The notes below the pieces were generated by a model, which did no database searches, had not been told where the DNA came from, and was given only the letters and a program-made list of their open reading frames with translations. A stretch of 64,000 nucleotides of DNA from Lachnospiraceae bacterium (GTDB lineage: Bacteria > Bacillota > Clostridia > Lachnospirales > Lachnospiraceae), in the NCBI GenBank assembly GCA_017473115.1, contig JAFUNC010000010.1:62001-126000 (forward strand). The letters are read 5' to 3'. Numbering within the stretch: the stretch's first letter is position 1; every line of letters starts with the position of its first letter. The position numbers and the translations under genes are program-made. Shown one piece after another: positions 34,159 through 43,027 of the stretch.

Positions 34159-36216
34159 TTATGATAACTTGAAGATTTCAAGTTCACGGGTTAAGTCGTC
34201 GGACATATTCTTAAGTTTCTGCGAAGCATCTTCAACAGCCTGCATAGCGTCGTTCATTGTCTGTGCGGCTTCGATTGTTCCGTTAGTAGAAGCTGCATAC
34301 TGCTGTGATACTGCAGAAAGGTCTGAAATAACATCCAAAATAACATCTCGAGACTTTCTTAATTCGTTCATACCATTGGTAATATTTCCGATATTTACAA
34401 GGGAGTTATCCACTCCGTTTGCTACAGCACTGAACTTATCAATTGTCATATCTAATTTTTCGCGCTGTTCGGAAATTTTAACTTTTACATCATCCATGTA
34501 ACTTACCATTAAGTTGGACTGGTCTAACAGTGCATTGATAATTTTTTCGATTTCGGTTGCATTGTTACCGGACTGTGCGGCAAGTTTGGAAATCTGTTCT
34601 GCTACAACTGCGAAACCACGTCCTGCATCACCCGCGTGGGCAGCCTCAATACTTGCGTTAATAGAAAGTAAATCGGTTTCGTCTGAAATGGATTGAATCA
34701 TTGCGATTGCGGTTCTGATTTCCTGTACGGAAGAGTTTGTAATCTCAATCTGAGTAGCAATCTTTTCGATAGAATCAATCATTTCTTCGTTAGAAGCATT
34801 TAATTCGTTAATAATGTTTGTAGACGCTTTTTCTGCCTCGGCCATCTGTGAAGCGGCTTCTGTTAAGGAAGTAACATCTTCTGAAATACTGTCAATCTGG
34901 TCACCGATGTTGGAAACCTGAATTGCTGCTACGGATGTTTGATCTGCCTGATCTGCAGCGCCCTTTGAAATAAATTCCACGGAATCATATAAGCCGGATA
35001 CGTTTTCTACGGTATCCTGTGATAAATGCATCAAATCTTCGGAAGAAAGTGCGAGGTCATCAGCAGATGCCTTGATGTTAGTAACAATACCTTTTAATTC
35101 TTCCTGCAATGAATAGGAGATTGCATACATATCACCTAATTCATCGTCGCGCTTGAGATATTTTAATTTGGCACGTTGTCTTAAATCACCGGTAGAAACA
35201 ATTTCAAGGAAGTTCTTGGTTCTAACCATATTCTTTGACATGCTGTTGGAAATCACGACGATTAAAACAACACATGCTACGGAAATTAAAAGTGCCCATA
35301 ATGTAATCTTACTTGTTTCTGCTTTAATCTGTGCTTCGACTTCGGCTGCGGGTTTTCCGGAGAAAATACAACCAACGATTGTTCCGTCTGAGTTAATCAG
35401 GGGCTTGAAATATCCATAATACTGTACTTCCTGAAGCATGAAGTCTGTACGGAATACTTCGTTTCCTGCCATTACTTCGTTTAAGATGTCTTCGGGCATA
35501 TGTTTGTTACCGGTAATACGTCCGCCGGCTAATTCGCCGTTTAACATTCTTTTCACCGAAGTGATAATAACGCGGTCGCCAAAGTAGTAAGAACTGTCGA
35601 AACCGGTATTATCTTTAAGTGAGTCGAACAAAGCAGTATCATTAAGAACTGTGCCACCTTTGTAAAGTTTACCGTCCTGACCCATTGTGTAGTCGCCTTC
35701 GTACAAAGTGGAGTAGGTTTCCTCCAAGGAAGTTGCAACGATTTTTAAGGAACCTTCAATTTCTTTCTCTAAGTTTGAAGTTAAGATGTTCGAACTTATG
35801 GAAGAAATAACGATTACCAAAACAATGAGAGGAATGATACACATTACTGCCAAACGTCTCGAGAAGTTCATAAAGTGGAATTTCTTACGCTTGCCAAGGA
35901 TTGATTTGGCTTTCTCGTCGTCGCTCATGGCAACTTTAGGAGTCTTTTCTTTCTTCTGTTTCGGTGTTTTCTCCTTCTTTTCTTTGGAAGCCTTTTCTTT
36001 CTTAGGTTTTTTAGCCTTTTTTCCTTTCTTCTCTGTCTGAAGTTCCGGAAGATTTTCTGAGATATCTGATGAAACAGTGTATTCTTCTGCAAGAGCAACT
36101 GCTTCTTCGGCACTGTCAACATAACCCTCTTCTGTGACAGCATTTTCTGATGCGGCGAATTCGTTTAATACAACTTCTTCGACATCAGGAGTTAAGTTTT
36201 CATAATTATTGTCCAT
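34159..36216 (-). CDS. Methyl-accepting chemotaxis protein with long lysine-rich cytoplasmic N-terminus
   Basis: 685 aa. The first ~120 residues are cytoplasmic: an acidic stretch (1-60), then a lysine-rich run (62-94, repeats of KEKxPKxKK). TM1 is at about 122-144; a single-Cache-type extracytoplasmic sensor (about 145-305) and TM2 (about 308-330) follow, then HAMP-like and signalling domains. The hairpin tip reads SETDLLSINASIEAAHAGDAGRGFAVVAEQISKLA, close to the canonical MCP tip that contacts CheA and CheW. The N-terminal extension is unusual for a chemoreceptor. GGAGACACC precedes the ATG. No che genes are nearby. Confidence 0.9.
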   Translation of the reverse strand: MDNNYENLTPDVEEVVLNEFAASENAVTEEGYVDSAEEAVALAEEYTVSSDISENLPELQTEKKGKKAKKPKKEKASKEKKEKTPKQKKEKTPKVAMSDDEKAKSILGKRKKFHFMNFSRRLAVMCIIPLIVLVIVISSISSNILTSNLEKEIEGSLKIVATSLEETYSTLYEGDYTMGQDGKLYKGGTVLNDTALFDSLKDNTGFDSSYYFGDRVIITSVKRMLNGELAGGRITGNKHMPEDILNEVMAGNEVFRTDFMLQEVQYYGYFKPLINSDGTIVGCIFSGKPAAEVEAQIKAETSKITLWALLISVACVVLIVVISNSMSKNMVRTKNFLEIVSTGDLRQRAKLKYLKRDDELGDMYAISYSLQEELKGIVTNIKASADDLALSSEDLMHLSQDTVENVSGLYDSVEFISKGAADQADQTSVAAIQVSNIGDQIDSISEDVTSLTEAASQMAEAEKASTNIINELNASNEEMIDSIEKIATQIEITNSSVQEIRTAIAMIQSISDETDLLSINASIEAAHAGDAGRGFAVVAEQISKLAAQSGNNATEIEKIINALLDQSNLMVSYMDDVKVKISEQREKLDMTIDKFSAVANGVDNSLVNIGNITNGMNELRKSRDVILDVISDLSAVSQQYAASTNGTIEAAQTMNDAMQAVEDASQKLKNMSDDLTRELEIFKLS

Positions 36217-36395
36217 ATGGTGTCTCCTGTCCTATATGTATTCCCTTTTTGTAATAAAAGCGTATAAAAAACGCACATTACATCAACCATTTTCATCATA
36301 CCACAATTCGACAATATTTGCTAGAAAAATATACAAAAAATGTACGGAAATTATAAAAAAATTATACAAATAGACAAAAATGAAAGTTCGCCTTA

Positions 36396-36424
36396 TTGAC
36401 ACTATGAAAAAGTGCGGATAAGAT
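36396..36424 (+). promoter_or_regulatory. Promoter of the rRNA methyltransferase-like gene
   Basis: TTGACA (36396-36401), 17 bases, TAAGAT (36419-36424), 32 bases before the start codon. Confidence 0.75.
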
Positions 36425-36456
36425 GTATAAGGAATTAGAAGGAAAAGGTATTTTTT

Positions 36457-37620
36457 ATGAAAAATTACAGTCGTTTTGAATTGATTGCGCCCTGCCATTT
36501 CGGTTTGGAAGCAGTATTAAAAAGAGAGATTACGGATTTGGGATATGAGATTGCTGAGGTAATGGACGGCAGGGTCACTTTTTATGGTGATGAGCAAGCC
36601 ATTTGCTACGGCAATGTCTTTTTGCGCACTGCAGAGCGTATTTTGATTAAAGTAGGTAGTTTCCATGCGGAAACCTTTGAGGAGTTATTTGAGGGCACTA
36701 AAAATCTGCCCTGGGAAGAATACATTCCGAAAGACGGTAAGTTTGGCGTGGCTAAGGCTGCCAGTGTAAAGAGCAAACTGTTCAGCCCTTCCGATATACA
36801 GTCCATTATGAAAAAAGCCATGGTGGAGCGAATGAAAGAAAGGTACCGCTTAGAGTGGTTTCCGGAGACCGGGGATAACTTTCCGGTGAGAGTTTTTATC
36901 CTGAAAGATGAAGTGACGGTGGGATTGGATACTACCGGTGAATCGCTTCATAAAAGAGGATACCGTAAATTGACTGCAAAGGCACCTATCGCTGAGAATC
37001 TTGCTGCATCTTTAATTATGCTGACACCGTGGAAAAAGGACAGAATCCTTGTGGATCCGTTTTGCGGAAGCGGCACCATTCCCATTGAGGCGGCATTGAT
37101 GGCGGCTAATGTGGCTCCGGGTATGAATCGGGAGTTTTTAGCGGAGAATTGGAGCCATTTAATACCGAAAAAGCATTGGTATGACTGTCTGGATGAAGCC
37201 AATGAACTGGTTGATTACAATGTGGAAACCGATATCCAGGGATATGATATTGATGAAAAAATGACTAAAACTGCAAGAGAAAATGCAAAATTGGCGGGAG
37301 TGGACAAATTGATTCACTTCCAGACCAGGGCAGTGAAGGATTTGAGTCATCCGAAAAAGTACGGTTTTATCATTACCAATCCGCCTTACGGAGAACGTTT
37401 GGAAGAAAAAGCAGATTTGCCGCCTATTTATGAGGCTCTTGGCGAAAGATACAAAGCGTTGGATGCCTGGTCTATGTATTTGATTACTTCCTATGAGAAT
37501 GCGGAACGTGATTTGGGTAAAAAAGCGGATAAAAACCGTAAAATCTATAACGGTATGATGAAAACTTATTTTTTACAGTATATGGGTCCGAAACCACCGA
37601 AAAGAACGGACGGAAATTAA
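36457..37620 (+). CDS. THUMP-domain class I SAM-dependent RNA methyltransferase
   Basis: 387 aa. The N-terminal half is a ferredoxin-like plus THUMP RNA-binding region, and the C-terminal half is a Rossmann methyltransferase with the SAM-binding DPFCGSGTIPIEAA and the catalytic NPPYGERL (N-P-P-Y), typical of N-guanine or N-adenine methylation. This matches the YpsC/RlmL-N family, whose E. coli relative methylates G2445 of 23S rRNA. It acts in the cytoplasm during ribosome assembly. The first gene of a short rightward cluster with the pyrophosphatase and phosphodiesterase genes. Confidence 0.9.
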   Translation: MKNYSRFELIAPCHFGLEAVLKREITDLGYEIAEVMDGRVTFYGDEQAICYGNVFLRTAERILIKVGSFHAETFEELFEGTKNLPWEEYIPKDGKFGVAKAASVKSKLFSPSDIQSIMKKAMVERMKERYRLEWFPETGDNFPVRVFILKDEVTVGLDTTGESLHKRGYRKLTAKAPIAENLAASLIMLTPWKKDRILVDPFCGSGTIPIEAALMAANVAPGMNREFLAENWSHLIPKKHWYDCLDEANELVDYNVETDIQGYDIDEKMTKTARENAKLAGVDKLIHFQTRAVKDLSHPKKYGFIITNPPYGERLEEKADLPPIYEALGERYKALDAWSMYLITSYENAERDLGKKADKNRKIYNGMMKTYFLQYMGPKPPKRTDGN

Positions 37621-37710
37621 GAGTAGCCTTATAACGTCATAAAATGACACTGTAGTTATGATCGGGATACAAGCGAAAAGAATATTGATAAGAAAGAATG
37701 AGTATAAGAG

Positions 37711-38298
37711 ATGAAAATTATAATTGCTACCGGAAATGCCGGAAAGATGAAAGAAATTAAATCTATATTTAATAATTCTGAATATGAAGTGGTATCCATG
37801 AAGGAAGAAGGCATTATTGCGGATGTGGACGAGAATGGTACTACTTTTGAGGAAAATGCTTTGATTAAGGCAAGAGAGATTGCGAAGTTAAGCGGTCATA
37901 TTGTACTTGCCGATGATTCCGGATTGGAAGTGGATTATTTGAACAAAGAACCCGGAATTTATTCTGCAAGATATATGGGCGAAGATACACCGTATTCTGT
38001 CAAAAATGCAAGTTTAATTGCAAGATTGGATGGCGTAGACTTTGAAAAACGTACTGCACGATTTGTATGTGCGGTGGCAGCGGTTTATCCGGACGGAAAA
38101 GAGTTGGTGGTTCGTGAGACGATGGAAGGCTATATCGGATATGAAGAAAAGGGAAGCAATGGTTTTGGCTATGATCCTATCTTTTATTTAAAAGAGTTTG
38201 ATAAAACCAGTGCGGAAATTTCATTGGAAGAGAAAAACCAAATCAGTCACCGTGGTAAGGCTTTTCGCGCAATTAAGGCTTTGATGGAAGAAGCATAA
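37711..38298 (+). CDS. XTP/dITP diphosphatase (RdgB/HAM1)
   Basis: 195 aa. The family signature IIATGNAGKMKEI opens the protein, and LADDSGLEVDYLNKEPGIYSARYMGED plus GNGFGYDPIFY contain the metal- and base-binding residues. It hydrolyses non-canonical purine triphosphates to monophosphates, preventing their incorporation into DNA or RNA. The start codon is ATG 37711 with AGAAAGAATGAG upstream, a weak site. Confidence 0.95.
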   Translation: MKIIIATGNAGKMKEIKSIFNNSEYEVVSMKEEGIIADVDENGTTFEENALIKAREIAKLSGHIVLADDSGLEVDYLNKEPGIYSARYMGEDTPYSVKNASLIARLDGVDFEKRTARFVCAVAAVYPDGKELVVRETMEGYIGYEEKGSNGFGYDPIFYLKEFDKTSAEISLEEKNQISHRGKAFRAIKALMEEA

Positions 38299-38372
38299 AA
38301 CATTGATTTATAAGGGGCTGTGCGGTTTTTAAGTTGTTTTAAAATGACCGCGCTGCTTGAAAAGGTGATAAT

Positions 38373-38864
38373 GTGAAGATTTTGATATGTAGTGATACTC
38401 ATCGGGTCAATGACAACTTTTATACGGTTTTGGAGCAGGAAGTTCCCTTGGATTTGATTATTCATTGCGGAGATGCGGAAGGTACCGAGTGCGAAATGGA
38501 AGCGATAGCAGGGTGCGATTTCGAAGTGGTCAGCGGAAATAATGATTTCTTTACCATTTTACCGAAAGAACGCGTTCTGGATATTGCCGGAAATAAAATT
38601 CTGGTGACACACGGGCATTATTACAGTGTGTCTGCAGGATATGAGCGTTTGGCGGAAGAGGCGGCATCAAGAGGCTGTAATATGGCGTTTTTCGGCCATA
38701 CGCATTTGCCATATATGGGTGAAATGAACGGCGTATTTCTGGTGAATCCGGGCAGTCTTACTTATCCGAGACAGTTTGGGCGGATTCCTACCTATGTTAT
38801 TATGGAAGTAGACGAGAAGGGCGAGGTTCATTTTACGCAGCGTAGCGTAGGAGGAGACGAGTAA
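38373..38864 (+). CDS. YfcE-family metallophosphoesterase
   Basis: 163 aa with the calcineurin-like metal motifs in order: SDTH, HCGDAEG, SGNND, THGHYY and FGHTH. Relatives are Mn2+-dependent phosphodiesterases. The natural substrate is unknown. GTG 38373 is the start, with AAAGGTG upstream; an ATG two bases earlier would stop at once. It commonly follows rdgB in Firmicutes, as here. Confidence 0.92.
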   Translation: MKILICSDTHRVNDNFYTVLEQEVPLDLIIHCGDAEGTECEMEAIAGCDFEVVSGNNDFFTILPKERVLDIAGNKILVTHGHYYSVSAGYERLAEEAASRGCNMAFFGHTHLPYMGEMNGVFLVNPGSLTYPRQFGRIPTYVIMEVDEKGEVHFTQRSVGGDE

Positions 38865-38917
38865 AAGCGAATTTTTGGCAAAGTGGCCAAAACCGTCAAA
38901 TCGAAGGGGAATGAAGA

Positions 38918-39748
38918 ATGTCCAAATTATATGAAAAATTATCAAGTATCATCGAATACGAACCGGATAAAGAGGAAGAGATTAAAACAGATAAACTCTG
39001 TAATAATTTGCGGGTAACAGCAAATGTTCTTCGTGTTGTTATTAATCTGTTGGGAATTGCGACAATTTGCTGTATATTCGCAGATATCATATGGGTCTTT
39101 TGGGTATTTATGATTTTTACTGTCACAAGTCTTGTCCTTTTTGCGCGGTATCGGAAAAAGAGTGTCTTTCAAATTACCAATCTGCTTAACGAATGTGAAA
39201 TAAACAAGGCGCTGACGGCATATATGGTATTAGCGAAATATGATAAGGGTGAAATTAAAAAAGCAGCATCTCTCTTGACAAATGTGGCATTTATGCTTTT
39301 TTACCTGGGAAAAAGGCAAGAGGCAAAGGATGTAGCGGCGGTAATCGGTAAATATTGTGATACGCCGGACGGAAACGGTGGCCGCATTTCTGTATTGGCA
39401 ATGATCGCAGGTTATGAAAAAGACTTAGAGACGGTTAAGAACTGCATAAGTGAAATGGAGGCGCTCAGAGCCGGTAAAAAGACACCTTATACCACTATGG
39501 CATATGAGATTATATCTCAATACCCTTTGATTATTGATGCGGAAGAGCGGGGCGATTATGCCAAGGCGCTGGAACTTCTGCCCATAAAAGAAGAATATTC
39601 TACGCTTAAGCAAGTAAATATAAACTATCGTTTGCATAAAATTGCCGCAGCTGCCGGTATGGAAGAAGAAGCTACCAAGCATCGCGAATATGTAGTGGAA
39701 AACGGCGGAGATACTTTCTATAAAAGCGAGTTGGAAGATTTTAATTAA
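38918..39748 (+). CDS. Hypothetical membrane protein with helical repeat tail
   Basis: 276 aa. Two adjacent membrane segments (about residues 36-80) are followed by a cytoplasmic-looking helical region of about 180 residues that resembles TPR-type repeats (for example EINKALTAYMVLAKYDKGEIKKAASLL and GDYAKALELLP). Function unknown. GAAGGGGAATGAAG upstream serves as ribosome binding region. A GC-rich hairpin (39763-39789) lies just past the stop. Confidence 0.75.
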   Translation: MSKLYEKLSSIIEYEPDKEEEIKTDKLCNNLRVTANVLRVVINLLGIATICCIFADIIWVFWVFMIFTVTSLVLFARYRKKSVFQITNLLNECEINKALTAYMVLAKYDKGEIKKAASLLTNVAFMLFYLGKRQEAKDVAAVIGKYCDTPDGNGGRISVLAMIAGYEKDLETVKNCISEMEALRAGKKTPYTTMAYEIISQYPLIIDAEERGDYAKALELLPIKEEYSTLKQVNINYRLHKIAAAAGMEEEATKHREYVVENGGDTFYKSELEDFN

Positions 39749-39762
39749 GCTGTGAACTGTGA

Positions 39763-39789
39763 GCGTTGCCCCGATTAAACGGGGCACGC
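39763..39789 (+). other. GC-rich stem-loop ahead of the tRNA pair
   Basis: GCGTtGCCCCG and CGGGGCaCGC pair around ATTAAA. It lacks a T run, so it is only a possible terminator. Confidence 0.4.
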
Positions 39790-39820
39790 AGAATTAAAAT
39801 AAAAAAATTAAAAAAAGATG

Positions 39821-39849
39821 TTGACAATTTAATCAACATTGCATATAAT
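39821..39849 (+). promoter_or_regulatory. Perfect consensus promoter of the tRNA pair
   Basis: TTGACA (39821-39826), 17 bases, TATAAT (39844-39849), with an A-rich upstream element. The tRNA-Pro starts 43 bases downstream. Confidence 0.9.
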
Positions 39850-39891
39850 AACACTTGCGTCAAGACGAAGCGCACTGGTCGATACAGACTA

Positions 39892-39965
39892 CGGGGTGTG
39901 GCTCAGTTTGGTAGAGCACCTGGTTTGGGACCAGGGGGTCGCAGGTTCGAATCCTGTCACCCCGA
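39892..39965 (+). tRNA. tRNA-Pro (anticodon UGG)
   Basis: Acceptor stem CGGGGTG/CACCCCG, anticodon stem CCTGG/CCAGG with loop TTTGGGA giving anticodon TGG, T arm GCAGG-TTCGAAT-CCTGT. CCA is not encoded. Confidence 0.96.
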
Positions 39966-39987
39966 GTACAATTTCATATTTTTACAT

Positions 39988-40058
39988 GCGGGTGTAGTTC
40001 AATGGTAGAACATCAGCCTTCCAAGCTGAATACGTGGGTTCGATTCCCATCACCCGCT
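39988..40058 (+). tRNA. tRNA-Gly (anticodon UCC)
   Basis: Acceptor stem GCGGGTG/CACCCGC, anticodon loop CTTCCAA giving anticodon TCC, T loop TTCGATT. It is co-transcribed with tRNA-Pro. Its 3' end faces the integrase gene and is a possible attachment site. Confidence 0.96.
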
Positions 40059-40069
40059 TTTTTATTTTG

Positions 40070-40108
40070 TTAGGGAAGTCTTTAAATTGAGGCTTCCCTA
40101 AATTTTTT
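40070..40108 (+). terminator. Terminator of the tRNA pair
   Basis: TTAGGGAAG and CTTCCCTAA pair around a 14-base loop, followed by ATTTTTT. Confidence 0.85.
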
Positions 40109-40164
40109 GCAATTATTATTTTTGTGGTACGTTTTGGTACGAAAAAGTTTTAAACTTATAAAAG

Positions 40165-41544
40165 TTAGAGTTGCAAGGCTTTATCGATTGCTAATGCCTG
40201 TTCTTCTTTGGTTCTTCTTTCAAAGGAATAGAAGGTAAAAGTTGTTGAAATATCTTTATGTCCTGCAAATCTTTGAACGGTTCGGTTATTAATATCGGGA
40301 CAGTCTAATAAAGTTGAGATACATGTTTTTCTGCATTTATGTGGACTCTTTGTTATGATATCAAGCCGTGCACACAATTTCCGGAGTTTTCTGTCTGCTG
40401 CGTTGTAACTTAATCTGTAACCATAGTCAGGATTCGAACTCTGAAAAATCCATTCTGCCTCTAATCCGTGTTCTTCATTGTAGGATTTTACCTTATCTAA
40501 AATTTTATTTGCTTCGGTTGTTAAAGGGATGTCCCTATAACCGGCATTGGACTTTGTCCATTCTTTCACCATTTCGTTATTTGCCTGTCTCCGAATGTAA
40601 AGGCGATTATGTCTGATATCGGTCCATTTTAGACCGCAACATTCGCCGATTCGCAAGCCTGTTTCAAAGAGAAACAGTATTTGTAAGCCTGCACTGGTTG
40701 GATGTTTTGTATAACGAATCAGATCCTTTTCTACCATATCTTTAATTAGTTTTCGTTCGGTGTCAGTAAATACTTGTTCTTCATCAGCCGGCACCGGATT
40801 TGATACGATAAGACACTTATTGATTTTCTTCTTGGCTCTTTGCCAAGTATTACATTCAAGAATGTGAATATCTTCATCGGTAGCATACTCAAAGCATTGA
40901 TTTACAATGGAGAATATGCGATAAAACTTCTTTTTGTCGACCGGGTAGTGTTTTTTTAAGAGTGCTTCAGCCCATTCTCGTAGTTCCAAGGAGGTAATTT
41001 GAGCAATCGGCTTTGCTATAATGGTTTTGCTTATTGGTTCTTCTTGATAATAAGCCTTCCATGCAGCCTTGATGCGCTTGATATTGTCGTAGTTTGCCGG
41101 AGTTTCCTTCCATTGAAGCCATTTAGGAAAAATGTCTCTGAGTGATATTATTTTGTCTTTGTCAATGTACCAGTTGACTAGTGCATTCCATAAACTCTCT
41201 TCACTACAACGCCGGAATTTACGTTTGCCGTTTGGGGAAGCAATATCATCCACAACCGTAAACCATCCGCTTTTTGTTGTGTGGTAGACCGGATAAGGAT
41301 GTATACACTTTACATGCTGTATTTTTTTTGCAATAGAAATTATATTTATCGTTTCTACATCAATCATACGCTGTAGAAAATTTTCGCAAAGCATGTGATT
41401 GTAAATGTTTAGATATTCATAGTTATCGATAAATTTTTCTGTTGCGAAGTTAATTTGAAAATAATTTTTGTTCTTTTCCTTTGAGATTATTTCAGGAACA
41501 GAAGTTGTTCTTTCGGGGGAAAAGAACGTTGTGAGATCATTCAT
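40165..41544 (-). CDS. Tyrosine recombinase / integrase
   Basis: 459 aa. The C-terminal catalytic domain has the tyrosine recombinase residues: Arg in TGLRIGECCGLKW (about 294), His and Arg in SPHKCRKTCIS (about 400-403), His in GHKDISTTFTFYS, and the nucleophile Tyr in that same segment (about 438). A SAM-like core-binding domain lies before it, and the first ~150 residues are an unusual extension. GAAAGGAGACAAAAC precedes the ATG. Its gene ends 107 bases from the 3' end of tRNA-Gly, the usual place for an integrase of an island inserted in a tRNA gene. Confidence 0.92.
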   Translation of the reverse strand: MNDLTTFFSPERTTSVPEIISKEKNKNYFQINFATEKFIDNYEYLNIYNHMLCENFLQRMIDVETINIISIAKKIQHVKCIHPYPVYHTTKSGWFTVVDDIASPNGKRKFRRCSEESLWNALVNWYIDKDKIISLRDIFPKWLQWKETPANYDNIKRIKAAWKAYYQEEPISKTIIAKPIAQITSLELREWAEALLKKHYPVDKKKFYRIFSIVNQCFEYATDEDIHILECNTWQRAKKKINKCLIVSNPVPADEEQVFTDTERKLIKDMVEKDLIRYTKHPTSAGLQILFLFETGLRIGECCGLKWTDIRHNRLYIRRQANNEMVKEWTKSNAGYRDIPLTTEANKILDKVKSYNEEHGLEAEWIFQSSNPDYGYRLSYNAADRKLRKLCARLDIITKSPHKCRKTCISTLLDCPDINNRTVQRFAGHKDISTTFTFYSFERRTKEEQALAIDKALQL

Positions 41545-41582
41545 GTTTTGTCTCCTTTCGAAATAACATATTTTGTTGTATT

Positions 41583-41633
41583 AAAAAAAGTGCCAAAAGA
41601 AGACCATATAAAAATGATTTTTCTTTGACACTT
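41583..41633 (-). terminator. Terminator of the HNH gene (minus strand)
   Basis: On the minus strand AAGTGTCAAAGAA pairs with TTCTTTTGGCACTT (one bulge), followed by seven T. It lies between the HNH gene and the integrase gene, so these are separate transcripts. Confidence 0.75.
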
Positions 41634-41701
41634 ATTTCAAACATAAATTGTATGTGTGATATAAATCTGAATTGGCAAAAGGGTCAATTAAAAGTTAGCA
41701 A

Positions 41702-42586
41702 TTAATCATCCGATTCAACATTAGCATTATATATTTGCTTTAACCATAGTAAAACATCTTCAGAAACGAATTTGTTAATTTGCTTTTCTTTTAGAAAGTC
41801 TTTTTTGATTTTATATATTTCCTCGAGCATAAAAGCAATTTCTTCTGATGTGCCTAAATGAATTTTTCTATGGCAATAAGGGCATAAGTGTATAAAATTT
41901 TCGGCATTATCAATTATATCTGCATATTTTTGATTGCCGGGAAAGTATTTCTTGGTGTGTTCAGGAACAAAATGGTGTTTTTCATAGTATTTCAGATTAT
42001 TACTTCTTCTATAAAATGAAAGTGGATCTTTGTTTGGATGTAAAATATCTTGAAAAAAACAAGGTGCTTCAAAATATTTAATTAAATCATCAAAATCTCC
42101 ATTTTTATTATTAGCAATTGAGTCTTCAATGTCATAATATAGTTGCTTTTTGTCCTCGTACAGAATCATAACATTTCCCCATCTTGCAGGAAAATTGTAA
42201 TGAAGCATTAAACTTTCACGGTTGAACTTTTTGTAATCATTCAGTTCGATGGTCTGCAAATTATTAATAGCAAACGCATCTACGATTGTTTTCCTGTCGT
42301 CCCTATATACTTTGCCTTCTTCCATCTTCTTTGTTTCTTCACAGACAGTACCTTTCAATAAGATACGTCTTTCTAATTTTGATGTGGCGGAGGGGAGATT
42401 AAAGTAATAGAAATAAATTATATCTCCAACTTTACAACCCTTATTTCCTTTGGTGCCGGTTTTCCATAGTATGCGTTTGTTTTCCTTGTATTCATCTTGC
42501 ATTCTTTTAAAATCACATGTTAAAAAATCAGCATTTATAATATATACATTGTTGTTTGTTTCGGTTTTAAATTCATGTAGAATCAT
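41702..42586 (-). CDS. HNH endonuclease with PUA/EVE-like N-terminal region
   Basis: 294 aa. The C-terminal half has an HNH nuclease motif: HHFVPEH (about 204), an Asn in NAENFIHL, and CPYCHRKIH (about 233). The N-terminal ~120 residues read like a PUA-superfamily domain (KVGDIIYFYYF, then RRILLKGTVCEE), the same kind as EVE or ASCH domains that recognise modified bases. EVE-like/HNH fusions are known among modification-dependent restriction enzymes; assigning that role here is inference. The gene is beside an integrase. It could be an anti-phage protein or a homing-type nuclease. Confidence 0.75.
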   Translation of the reverse strand: MILHEFKTETNNNVYIINADFLTCDFKRMQDEYKENKRILWKTGTKGNKGCKVGDIIYFYYFNLPSATSKLERRILLKGTVCEETKKMEEGKVYRDDRKTIVDAFAINNLQTIELNDYKKFNRESLMLHYNFPARWGNVMILYEDKKQLYYDIEDSIANNKNGDFDDLIKYFEAPCFFQDILHPNKDPLSFYRRSNNLKYYEKHHFVPEHTKKYFPGNQKYADIIDNAENFIHLCPYCHRKIHLGTSEEIAFMLEEIYKIKKDFLKEKQINKFVSEDVLLWLKQIYNANVESDD

Positions 42587-43027
42587 TTTTTTTATCCTCC
42601 GTGTATCATAATAATTTTTAAGTCTTGCTACCTGATGATATCTTCATTGCATCGCTTTCGCGACCGAACCATTCTGATTGTATTTCTTATTTCATTAACC
42701 GCATTGTAGCATACCCTTTCTCTAAAAACTATATTTTTCAAAGAAATTATACGTGACAAAAGGAATTATTGCGTGTCGACGTATTCGGCTGGCAACTGTA
42801 AAAAATGTTGTTGAAAGTATACACAGATTATTGAAATGCATATGCGGATTGTTAAAAACACATCTAAATTATTAAAAACCATAAAACTTTTACAGAGATT
42901 ACATTTCTTTTTGATTCCCCCGAGCGTAAAATGCAGGCTAACACAAATTCGGAAGTGTAAAAATCGGAAATGGTTTTTATACGGTATGCCGTATTAAATT
43001 GTGAGAAACAAAAAAGGAGGAACGAAG
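42587..43027. other. Divergent intergenic region with palindrome and short repeats
   Basis: 441 bases between the HNH gene and the paralogous pair. It holds three imperfect ATTRTTAAAAAC-like repeats about 20-22 bases apart (42828-42879) and a perfect 16-base palindrome ATACGG-TATG-CCGTAT (42979-42994) about 20 bases before the ribosome binding site of the next gene, a likely operator. I see no complete attachment-site repeat of the tRNA-Gly end. Confidence 0.4.

Noticed and set aside
39766-40008. 80-codon frame across the tRNA pair
   Set aside because: The sequence is fully explained by tRNA-Pro and tRNA-Gly.
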